Assembly (NCBI GenBank): GCA_029265355.1 | Contig: JAJUJL010000035.1 | Location: forward strand, 1-34,694 | Origin: Chloroflexota bacterium | Lineage (GTDB): Bacteria; Chloroflexota; Anaerolineae; Anaerolineales; UBA4823 | Length of the DNA stretch: 34,694 bases | Direction: 5' to 3' | In this document: positions 1 through 6,643 of the stretch, in pieces | Numbering within the stretch: position 1 is the stretch's first letter | How the letters are laid out: each line of letters begins with the position of its first letter | The notes under the pieces: model-generated | Seen by the model: the letters and a program-made list of their open reading frames with translations, nothing else | What the model was told of the DNA's origin: nothing | The model's database searches: none | Position numbers and translations under genes: made by a program

Positions 1-846
1 GGGCAGGCTCTGGTTGTAGACTTCTATGCCATTCTGCAGGCCGATGACAGTTGCCGTGCCCTGCCCCTCGAGCGAGCCGTAGTTCTTGACATCCAGCCGG
101 ATGCGGATGGGTTTGACCTTGTCCAACTGGATACGCGAGTCCACCGTGAAGCTTTTCACGTCGATGTCGAACACTCCCGGGGTGGGGTAAGGCTCGTCGG
201 GTGTGCTTTCAGGTGTCGCGGTGGGCGTAGCTGTCAGCTCGTCGGTGGGTGCGGTGGTAGGTGTCGCGGGCGCTCCGTCGGTGGGGGTAGCAGACGGGGG
301 AGGCGTCTCAGTGGGAGGCAGTGGCGTCTCTGTCGGCGGCAAGGGGGTGGCAGTCGGGGGAGTCTCTTCTGTGGGTAGGGTGGTTGGCGTCTCTGTCGGC
401 GGCGCTAAAGTGGCGGTTGGCGTGTCGGTGAGGGTCGGCAATGGCGTAGCGGTTGCCGTCGGCTGCACCGGTATGTCATTTGCATTGCCAGGAAAACTGA
501 GCGCCATGATTTCCTCGAGGTTGGTGTAGCCATCTCCATCCGAATCCAGGATTTCGATGGCGGCGAAGTTACGCCCGCTGCCCTGGTATGCCTGGCCGTA
601 TGGATTCCTGGCAAATGAGCCGCTCTGATGGCACAAGGTGCAGGAATCCAGTCTGCTATTCTGGATATAGGGGTACTGGTCGTAGGCTGCGCTCAAGTCG
701 CTGCTAAAAGCCTGCACCGACTGGACCACTCCCAGCAGGGCCACAAATACGATTGCGGCCAGAGCGATCAATCCGATCCATCCTCCCTTGAGACGGACGA
801 TCCAGCCAGGGGCCGAGTGGCCATATTTACGATCACGGTTATTCAT
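1..846 (-). CDS. Secreted CxxCH protein with Thr/Pro linker (3' end cut by window)
   Basis: The frame opens at 846 after a clear Shine-Dalgarno (GGAGGT about 8 bases upstream) and runs off the left edge, so the C-terminus is missing. Residues 24-46 form a signal or membrane segment. One CxxCH motif (CTLCH, residues 69-73) could bind a single c-type heme. A DSDGDG-type acidic loop near residues 101-106, followed by TNLEEI, resembles an EF-hand or thrombospondin-3 calcium loop; the pairing of CxxCH and DSDGDG segments recalls a family of secreted cytochrome-like proteins. A Thr/Pro-rich linker (about 128-225) leads into a beta-rich C-terminal domain of which only the beginning is present. I infer an exported, surface-attached redox or structural protein. 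Heme attachment is not proven, since one CxxCH can also be structural. Confidence 0.8.
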   Translation of the reverse strand, partial: MNNRDRKYGHSAPGWIVRLKGGWIGLIALAAIVFVALLGVVQSVQAFSSDLSAAYDQYPYIQNSRLDSCTLCHQSGSFARNPYGQAYQGSGRNFAAIEILDSDGDGYTNLEEIMALSFPGNANDIPVQPTATATPLPTLTDTPTATLAPPTETPTTLPTEETPPTATPLPPTETPLPPTETPPPSATPTDGAPATPTTAPTDELTATPTATPESTPDEPYPTPGVFDIDVKSFTVDSRIQLDKVKPIRIRLDVKNYGSLEGQGTATVIGLQNGIEVYNQSLP

Positions 847-858
847 CTTTTACCTCCA

Positions 859-967
859 TAACACTTCTAGCGTTAATGTGCGGATACATCCGACAAGCGG
901 CGACCCAGGCGATGCGAGCGCCGCCGTTGAAATGTGCCTTTAAGACGGCCTGCGCGCAGAAGTGTTA
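859..967. promoter_or_regulatory. Leader region with 10-bp inverted repeat
   Basis: The gap between the CxxCH protein and the SARP gene (847-1039) contains TAACACTTCT at 859-868 and its exact reverse complement at 958-967. Between them is a short hairpin around 882-893 and a GC-rich stretch. It may be an operator pair or leader structure for the CxxCH gene. No convincing -10/-35 pair and no terminator with a T-tract is visible. Confidence 0.3.
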
Positions 968-1039
968 CAGGTTAAGTGACCCCCAACGCTCACCCATAAG
1001 TACTGGTACTCGATTGTTAAAGCGGATTGATGGGGAAAT

Positions 1040-4000
1040 TCACCTCAGCGTTTGAGCAACGGCTGCATCCAGTGTCAGTTCTTCTCCTCGCCGGATGATT
1101 GCCTGCCGTGCTTCTCCGGGCAGCTTATCGCCAAAGCTTTCCAGCACCGCCCTCGCCAGCGCTTTGGTCTCGTTCCAGCAGGCGGGGTGCTTGCAAAGAA
1201 AAGCTGCCAGCTCCACCGCTGGCCCGTAGTTGCCCTGCGCAGCGAACAGGCTGGCGAATCCGAGCAGAGAGATAAACTTGAGATCCTCACCGGTCCAACG
1301 CAGCGCATTGTCCATCGCCTGGCGCAGGCGCGTCTGGGCTTCTTCGAGACGCCCCAGCCCAACCAGCGCCCTTCCCAGGCCGGTCAGCGCGTAGGCTTGC
1401 CCCCAGATGCGGAAGTCACGCTGGTCGCGGTCGAAATGGGCCAACGCTCGCTCGAAGCGGGCGCGCCCTACTTCCCATTCTCCCTGGCTCAAGGCAAGAT
1501 CACCGAAGCCGCGCTCATAGTACCCCAGCATGATCGCATCCTGAGCCTTCTCGAACAGAGGCAGCGCCTTCTGGTACCAGGCGCGCGCCTGCTCGAAATC
1601 ACCCATCAGGCGATAAACCTCGCCCAGTTCCCAGGTGTGCCAGGCGATATCGTTTTGGTTGCGCGCTTCCAGCGAGGCTTCCAGGCTGCGTTTGCGCGTC
1701 TCAAGCGCATAATCCAGGCTCTTGTAGCGCGAGGCTGCCAGGCTTTCCCACGACAGGCTCACCCCAATCATCCGCCGGTTGCCGACCTTCTCATAGATCT
1801 TACGGCGTTCCTGGTAGGCGTGGAAAGCCTGTTCGGTTTGCCCCAGGTCCAGGTAGATGTTTGCCATCTCGTACCACACCCAACCCGCCCCCAGCAAGTC
1901 CTCCACTTGAAGCAGCAGCTCCAGCGCGGCGCGCTTATACTCGAGGCCCTGCTGGTATTCTCGCTTGCGCCAGGCCACATCTCCCAGCAACTGCAGCGCC
2001 GATCCCTGTTCATGAATCGCGCCAATTTCCCGGGTGATTGCCAGTATCTTGATGGCGTAGCGTTCTCTTAGCTCGAGCTGGGCTTCGCTGGCATAAGACT
2101 GGGAGAGAAAGAAGTATCCGAACGCACGTTCCCACGGGTCGAGCAGGTTCTCGATTTGCGTTAATGAGCCCTGTAGCTGCCTGGCGCCTTCATCGAAGTT
2201 TAGCAAGAGGTGAGCAAAGATCACCAGCAGATACCAGTATCCCATCTCCTGTTCAAGACGTTGCTCTTGCACCTGCTGCCTGAGTTTTTCCAGGCGCTTT
2301 CGAGGCTGGTCTTCATAATTTAGCCAGTTGAGCTCTGCGTAGATAACCGCAATTTCCAGGATGGCATGCTGTAAAATCTGCTGGCGATCCCCGGTCTCTG
2401 GCGCTGCGTTGCGCGCCCGTTTCGCCAGAACGATGAATTCCTCCACCCAGCCGCGGATCAAGCTGAAGTGCAACAGAGTGGGTAGCATCTCTTCGATTAG
2501 CAACTGGAAGCGCCTTTGATCTACCAGCCAATCCCAGGAGGCGCGGATGCCCTCCAGCTCTGCTGCGACAGCGTCCAGCGCCTCGACCTGCCCGTCGCTG
2601 CGCATCGCCCTGGCCTGCCTTCCCAGGAAATTGGCAAAATACTCGGCTAGCCGCTCCATGGCTGCATGCCAATCTGCCTCGTTGGCCTGCAAGCGTTCGT
2701 AGCCATACTGGCGCAGCAACGGGTGGAGCTGGAAGCGTCCCTTACCAGCCTGGCCCAGCCAGGATTTGTTTGCCAACGCCAACAGCGTACGCAGCGAGGC
2801 GCTGCTGACTGCCTGGGCTGCCTCTCGAGAAAATGCGCCTGGAAATACGCACAGGCTCAGGAAAACCTGTTGCTCGGTCTCATCTAACAGCTTCCAGGAA
2901 GACTCGAACACCGCTCGCAAGCTGTGTTGGCGCTCGGGGATATCAGGCGATTCGCTCGCCAGGAAATCCAGGCTATGGCGAATCTCGGCGGCGATCTCCG
3001 CTGGCGAGAGCAGTTCCAGCCAGGCGGCCGCAAGCTCGATGCCCAACGGCAGCCCTTCCACCAACCGGCAGATTTCCGCAGCGTGAACCAGAGAATGACT
3101 GTCCAACTGAAAGGTTGGCTGCACACGCCGAGCGCGCTCCACGAACAAGTTCAACCCGCTGAAGGATTGCAGCTCGGCATCGGGATGCTGCCATGCTGCC
3201 ACGGTCGAAGGCTCTGGGACGCGCATGCCCTTTACCTGGTAGAGTTGCTCGCCTTGCATGTTCAACCGCACACGCGAGGTGACCAGCAGTTTCACGCGCC
3301 TGGCGGTCTGCAGGATATCGGAGACCAGTTGAAGCGCGCCATTGCCTGCCAGGTGCTCGAAGTTGTCCAGGATAAGCAGCAGTTCTTTTTCCCACAGGTA
3401 CTCCAAAAGCTGCTGGCGTGGGCGCTCTTCCTCTTTGTAAAATGAAAAATCCAGCGCGTTAGCCACCGCCGGCACCAGCCCCTCCGCCGATTGCAAGGCG
3501 GCCAGCGGAGCAAACCAGACGCCATCTGGAAAATGTTCGGCAACCTCCGAGGCCGCCTGGATTGACAGTCGCGTCTTGCCCGTGCCACCAGGGCCGGTCA
3601 GCGTCACCAGGCGCTGCGCCGGGTCGAGCAGCAAGGCCTTGATCTGCTCCAGCTCGGATCGCCGCCCGATGAAGGGAGTGGGCAATGCCGGTAGATGCAA
3701 GTTTTGCTCCTCGGTGGGCCGGCTTGTTGTGTGCGAAACTTGTTGGGGTGGGGCGGCTGCAGCGCTGCTCTGGAGCAGTTGCTGGTAAAGCTGGTTTGTC
3801 TCGGGCTGCGGTGCAACACCCAGCTCGTCTTTGAGCATTTGTGTGCAATTTTCGTACTGGCGCAGCAGCGCAGCGCGATCGCCCATGGCGGCATACAGGC
3901 GCATCAAAGCGCGCTGGGCGCTCTCGTTCAGCGCGTCCAGGCTCAGCCAGCGCTGTGCGAAGGGCAGGGCGGTTTCGAAATCGCCGCTATCCAGCAAGGC

Positions 4001-4489
4001 TGCCACCAAACGCTCGCAGGCTCGCCCCAGTTCGCGCCGGAAATACTCGCTCTGCTGGCGCTGCCAGTCCTCGAACGGGGCAGCATCTGCCACGTAAAAC
4101 CCCCTCAGGAAGTCATCCTGGTACAACGTCAGCGCATGAACCAGCGCTTGTCGGTCGCCAGATGGCGAGCGGATAAGGGAGAGGAACTCGTCCGTGTCCA
4201 CCCACAGCTCTGGTCTCCGCTGAAGCGCAATGCTCTCTCGTTCCAGCCGCAACCACTCTTTGCCCAGGGAATGGTTCAGCTCCCACAGCGTTCGGCGCAG
4301 GTAAGCCAGGGCGCTGTTGCGATCGTAATCGGGCCACAGCAACGCAGCGAGCTGCTCGCGGGTGTGCGCCTTGGCAGTCACCGCCAGGTAAGCCAGCAGG
4401 GCGATGGTTTTGCGCCGGTCGGTATCCAGCGGGATGCCGTCCAACCTGACCTCAGGCGTGCCAAGTAAAACGATCTCCACTCGTGCCAT
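1040..4489 (-). CDS. BTAD/SARP-type STAND transcriptional regulator (SARP 1)
   Basis: A 1149-residue AfsR-like regulator. Residues 1-95 look like an OmpR-type winged helix, 97-242 like the bacterial transcriptional activation (BTAD) domain. An NB-ARC/STAND NTPase follows: Walker A GPGGTGKT at 299-306, Walker B ending in LILDNFEHL near 372-380, an LLVTSR sensor at 401-406 and GLPLGIELAA at 479-488. The C-terminal half is helical with TPR-like repeats to about residue 1120. In this family the TPRs sense a ligand or partner, nucleotide exchange switches the protein, and the N-terminus activates promoters at direct repeats. The ATG at 4489 is only six bases below a perfect TATAAT, so the mRNA may be leaderless. 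The divergent neighbour is a ParB-like-fold gene whose promoter carries repeats suited to this DNA-binding type. The inducing signal is unknown. Confidence 0.93.
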   Translation of the reverse strand: MARVEIVLLGTPEVRLDGIPLDTDRRKTIALLAYLAVTAKAHTREQLAALLWPDYDRNSALAYLRRTLWELNHSLGKEWLRLERESIALQRRPELWVDTDEFLSLIRSPSGDRQALVHALTLYQDDFLRGFYVADAAPFEDWQRQQSEYFRRELGRACERLVAALLDSGDFETALPFAQRWLSLDALNESAQRALMRLYAAMGDRAALLRQYENCTQMLKDELGVAPQPETNQLYQQLLQSSAAAAPPQQVSHTTSRPTEEQNLHLPALPTPFIGRRSELEQIKALLLDPAQRLVTLTGPGGTGKTRLSIQAASEVAEHFPDGVWFAPLAALQSAEGLVPAVANALDFSFYKEEERPRQQLLEYLWEKELLLILDNFEHLAGNGALQLVSDILQTARRVKLLVTSRVRLNMQGEQLYQVKGMRVPEPSTVAAWQHPDAELQSFSGLNLFVERARRVQPTFQLDSHSLVHAAEICRLVEGLPLGIELAAAWLELLSPAEIAAEIRHSLDFLASESPDIPERQHSLRAVFESSWKLLDETEQQVFLSLCVFPGAFSREAAQAVSSASLRTLLALANKSWLGQAGKGRFQLHPLLRQYGYERLQANEADWHAAMERLAEYFANFLGRQARAMRSDGQVEALDAVAAELEGIRASWDWLVDQRRFQLLIEEMLPTLLHFSLIRGWVEEFIVLAKRARNAAPETGDRQQILQHAILEIAVIYAELNWLNYEDQPRKRLEKLRQQVQEQRLEQEMGYWYLLVIFAHLLLNFDEGARQLQGSLTQIENLLDPWERAFGYFFLSQSYASEAQLELRERYAIKILAITREIGAIHEQGSALQLLGDVAWRKREYQQGLEYKRAALELLLQVEDLLGAGWVWYEMANIYLDLGQTEQAFHAYQERRKIYEKVGNRRMIGVSLSWESLAASRYKSLDYALETRKRSLEASLEARNQNDIAWHTWELGEVYRLMGDFEQARAWYQKALPLFEKAQDAIMLGYYERGFGDLALSQGEWEVGRARFERALAHFDRDQRDFRIWGQAYALTGLGRALVGLGRLEEAQTRLRQAMDNALRWTGEDLKFISLLGFASLFAAQGNYGPAVELAAFLCKHPACWNETKALARAVLESFGDKLPGEARQAIIRRGEELTLDAAVAQTLR

Positions 4490-4495
4490 GCGTAG

Positions 4496-4501
4496 ATTAT
4501 A
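4496..4501 (-). promoter_or_regulatory. -10 box of SARP 1, leaderless arrangement
   Basis: TATAAT on the minus strand ends six bases before the ATG at 4489, so transcription should start at or next to the start codon. No good -35 hexamer lies 16-18 bp upstream, which fits an activator-dependent or weak promoter. Confidence 0.6.
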
Positions 4502-4563
4502 TTACTTTCCAGGGGGAACGGCGCACTATCAAGGGGTGCAAACCAACCGCCAATTTTTCGCGA

Positions 4564-4638
4564 AACGCAAACCGAAACGCCCCCGCAACGCGCCCCGGAA
4601 CGCCTGGGAAACGCGCCCTTTTTATACTGTAAGCGTAA
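4564..4638 (+). promoter_or_regulatory. SARP-like direct-repeat operator and promoter of the ParB-like gene
   Basis: Five copies of AACGC begin at 4564, 4576, 4587, 4599 and 4610, steps of 12, 11, 12 and 11 bp, about one helical turn. The last copy ends eight bases before a -10-like TATACT (4623-4628). Known SARP promoters use short direct repeats at an 11-bp period just upstream of the -10 and overlapping the -35. Only the plus-strand gene is correctly placed downstream. The bases after the -10 form ACTGTAAGCGTAA (4626-4638), found again before the operon at 20073. Binding by SARP 1 is inferred from position. Confidence 0.6.
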
Positions 4639-4659
4639 CAGACACAAGGAGATGAGACA

Positions 4660-5127
4660 ATGTTGACCAACCTGCAGCTAACCACAATCGAACACTTCGC
4701 AACCAGCGCCAACGACAGTTCCCACGCTCGTCGCCTGGCAGCCAGGTCCTTCGACCGGCGATTCGCTGCAGGGAAACTGGCGCAGTTCTTCTCCAGGCTG
4801 AGCGGTCAGAGCAATCTACTGAAGGTTCTGGCGCACCAGCCCGAAGCCGCCAACCGCCGCACGGGCGCAACCCTGGATATCCCCATCGACCAGATCGTGG
4901 GCAGCGTCAGCCGCAGCCAGGACTTCGATGCGCACTTCAACCCGCTGCAGATCCATGACCGGGAGCGCTGGATCAGCGTGGCGGCTGCCCGCCGCAGCGG
5001 TGTGATCCTGCCAGCAGTCGAGCTGGTGCGCGGGAATGACGGCTACTACGTGCGCGACGGGCACCACCGCATCTCAGTAGCGAAGGCCATGGGGCAGGTC
5101 GTGATCGAAGCCCGGATCGTGAATTAA
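4660..5127 (+). CDS. Small ParB/sulfiredoxin-like-fold protein
   Basis: A 155-residue protein starting after AGGAG (spacing eight bases). The C-terminal half carries the ParB N-terminal or sulfiredoxin-like signature: IPIDQI (74-79), LPAVELV (117-123) and VRDGHHRISVAKAMG (131-145), where DGHHR corresponds to the substrate- or DNA-contacting loop. The N-terminal 70 residues are basic and helical. There is no separate HTH or dimerisation region as in true plasmid ParB, so a partition role is unlikely. Stand-alone proteins of this type are common in Chloroflexota, function unknown to me. It is divergent from SARP 1, has a candidate SARP operator, and ends at a strong shared terminator. Confidence 0.8.
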   Translation: MLTNLQLTTIEHFATSANDSSHARRLAARSFDRRFAAGKLAQFFSRLSGQSNLLKVLAHQPEAANRRTGATLDIPIDQIVGSVSRSQDFDAHFNPLQIHDRERWISVAAARRSGVILPAVELVRGNDGYYVRDGHHRISVAKAMGQVVIEARIVN

Positions 5128-5149
5128 CAACTTTCCCCCATGAGACAGG

Positions 5150-5184
5150 GCGGATGGGTGCGGGTTTGGCCCGCACCCATCCGC
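5150..5184. terminator. Bidirectional hairpin terminator
   Basis: Perfect 15-bp arms (5150-5164 and 5170-5184) enclose a five-base TTTGG loop between two convergent genes. The plus-strand 3' side continues GCATTTATTT, a modest T-rich tract. It probably ends transcripts from both directions. Confidence 0.8.
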
Positions 5185-5192
5185 GCATTTAT

Positions 5193-5417
5193 TTACTTGA
5201 CGTACTTGTTGACTTCGGCGAGGATACCCTCGACTTTTTCCTTGGTGATCCCAAGCTGAGCTGCCTGCGGCATCGCCAGCAGCATGTTGAGCGACATACC
5301 GCGCGCCATGGCGACCAGCGGGTTGGCTGAGACGCCGGGCAGGTGCTGGTCGACCACTGCCTTGGCCTGCGGATTGTCTAACAGTTCACCCAATGTCGTA
5401 TCCAATGTGAATGCCAT
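5193..5417 (-). CDS. Conserved-looking 74-aa helical protein
   Basis: Starts with ATG after AGGAGG (spacing seven bases). The sequence begins MAFTLDTTLGELLDN and continues with QHLPGVS, MARGMSLNML and a C-terminal helix. It resembles small all-helical modules with the pattern LGELL-hydrophobic-HLPG-MARGMSL that also occur as C-terminal appendages of bacterial enzymes, from memory and unchecked. No signal peptide, cysteines or catalytic motif are visible, so it is likely cytosolic. It has its own ribosome-binding site and ends on the shared terminator. Function unknown. Confidence 0.75.
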   Translation of the reverse strand: MAFTLDTTLGELLDNPQAKAVVDQHLPGVSANPLVAMARGMSLNMLLAMPQAAQLGITKEKVEGILAEVNKYVK

Positions 5418-5516
5418 TATTTGCCTCCTGTTGAGTTGTTTTTAGGAACACCTATACCAGTTGGATTGTATCATCCTGGGGGCGGTTTCAGTCAGACGAG
5501 TGAGTGCGGGGCTGCC

Positions 5517-6410
5517 TCACGCCTCGGCTGCGGGTTGCGGCTCTTCTGGCGTGCTTTCCATACGTCCAGCCGTGCCCCGGTACAGCTCCAGGCCCTGGCT
5601 GAAAATCACGATCTGGGCGGTCAGCAACCAGACGAAGAACAGGGTGATCACAACTGCCGCCGTGTTGAGTATCGAATCCAGGTTGTTTTGAATGTTGGTC
5701 AGCATGGCGCTGAGATTTTCCATCGAGGACTGGGACTGGGCGATCATGGCCTGGTATTCTCCCAGGCTCTTCGAGATCAGGGCGACGCTTCCCGACATGG
5801 TGTTCAGGTTGCTCTGGATCAGCGCCAGGTTGTCGTCAGCTTTATCCAGGTTTACGGCCATGTCGCTGAAAGTCGCTGGCAAGCCCTCCAAATCTTTGGC
5901 GAGCGAGCCCAATGAATCAGCCAGGGGCACTTCTGGGTTGTAAGGCTGGGTGGGCTGCTCCACGAAAGAGCCGACCAGCGGCACGGCGCTGAGCACGAAG
6001 CGGAAGGTGTCCAGCGACTTGATGGCGCTGTCCAGCACCGAGGCGGCTTGCTGGGCGGTTTTGAGCGATTCGGTGGCAGAACCGAGGGTAGCAGGCAGCG
6101 TTTTGCCCATGATGGTGTTGACCTGGTCGAACACCGGCTGGGTGTCTTCCACGGACTTAGCGGTGGTGCCGAGCATCTCGGACAGGGCATCCACGCTGTC
6201 CACGGTGGCGCCCAGCGCTTCGCCGGTGATCTTCATCACCTGCTGGCTGGTAGCGATGCTGGTATTGAGCGTGGCGATGGTGGTGTCGGCGTACGCCGCC
6301 AGGGTCGGCTTGATCACCCAGATGCCCACCAGTCCCGCCAGGCTGAGCACCAGGCCCAGTATGCCAGCGAACATGACAAAAATTCCGAGAAGACGGCGAA
6401 TGGCACTCAT
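5517..6410 (-). CDS. Membrane protein with two end TM helices and a long helical middle
   Basis: A 297-residue protein with AGGAGGAG before its ATG. Residues 7-33 are hydrophobic, the middle (about 40-250) is Ser/Thr/Ala/Leu-rich and predicted helical, and residues about 247-272 form a second membrane segment before a short acidic tail. The central region has heptad-like stretches resembling the helical parts of chemoreceptors or Mce-type proteins, but there is no HAMP, signalling hairpin or recognised catalytic motif. A plausible topology places the helical bundle outside the membrane. No function is assigned. It is monocistronic, with TATAAT at 6514-6519 and a structured leader. Confidence 0.8.
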   Translation of the reverse strand: MSAIRRLLGIFVMFAGILGLVLSLAGLVGIWVIKPTLAAYADTTIATLNTSIATSQQVMKITGEALGATVDSVDALSEMLGTTAKSVEDTQPVFDQVNTIMGKTLPATLGSATESLKTAQQAASVLDSAIKSLDTFRFVLSAVPLVGSFVEQPTQPYNPEVPLADSLGSLAKDLEGLPATFSDMAVNLDKADDNLALIQSNLNTMSGSVALISKSLGEYQAMIAQSQSSMENLSAMLTNIQNNLDSILNTAAVVITLFFVWLLTAQIVIFSQGLELYRGTAGRMESTPEEPQPAAEA

Positions 6411-6436
6411 GGCTCCTCCTAATTTGTCAAGATTAC

Positions 6437-6478
6437 GGGAACTGTTAAGCCGGACGGGCTTGCCGTTCCCTTTTTTTT
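6437..6478 (+). terminator. Intrinsic-terminator-shaped hairpin with T8, no plus-strand gene upstream
   Basis: GGGAAC (6437-6442) pairs with GTTCCC (6465-6470) and AAGCC (6447-6451) with GGCTT (6457-6461); eight T residues follow on the plus strand. It is a textbook intrinsic terminator for plus-strand transcription, yet the only gene to its left is on the minus strand. On the minus strand the hairpin lies in the leader of the gene starting at 6410. It may block antisense transcription or act as a leader structure. Confidence 0.6.
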
Positions 6479-6513
6479 ACGTGGATGCCTGTGGCATATC
6501 CCCACTATTTTTA

Positions 6514-6519
6514 ATTATA
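6514..6519 (-). promoter_or_regulatory. -10 box for the coiled-coil membrane protein
   Basis: A perfect TATAAT on the minus strand about 100 bases before the ATG at 6410, with a poor -35 (TGTGTA) 17 bp further upstream. The transcript would have a leader of roughly 95 bases containing the 6437-6470 hairpin. Confidence 0.5.
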
Positions 6520-6589
6520 GTCGCTTAACTGCTTCTTACACACGGATATAAACACACATTAATGGTCTGCGGCGCAGCCGCTAAAATTT

Positions 6590-6628
6590 CCCTCCCCCAA
6601 AATCCGTTTTGTGGATTTTGGGGGAGGG
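6590..6628 (-). terminator. Hairpin terminator of the RHS gene
   Basis: Perfect 16-bp arms (6590-6605 and 6613-6628) around a seven-base loop, 16 bases after the RHS stop. The minus-strand 3' flank is AAATTTTAG. A smaller GC hairpin (6569-6581) follows. Confidence 0.75.
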
Positions 6629-6643
6629 GCAGGGGAGGGGGTT

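Noticed and set aside
203-529. Gly/Val-rich plus-strand open frame
   Set aside because: It is the antisense of the Thr/Pro linker of the CxxCH protein; the repetitive composition explains the open frame.
4660-5127. Plasmid partition ParB
   Set aside because: No HTH, no ParA partner and no parS-like palindrome; only the ParB N-terminal-like fold is present.
1688-6640. RHS tip as a known nuclease or other toxin
   Set aside because: The 130-residue tip at 6644-7036 shows no recognised toxin motif, so no toxin family is assigned.
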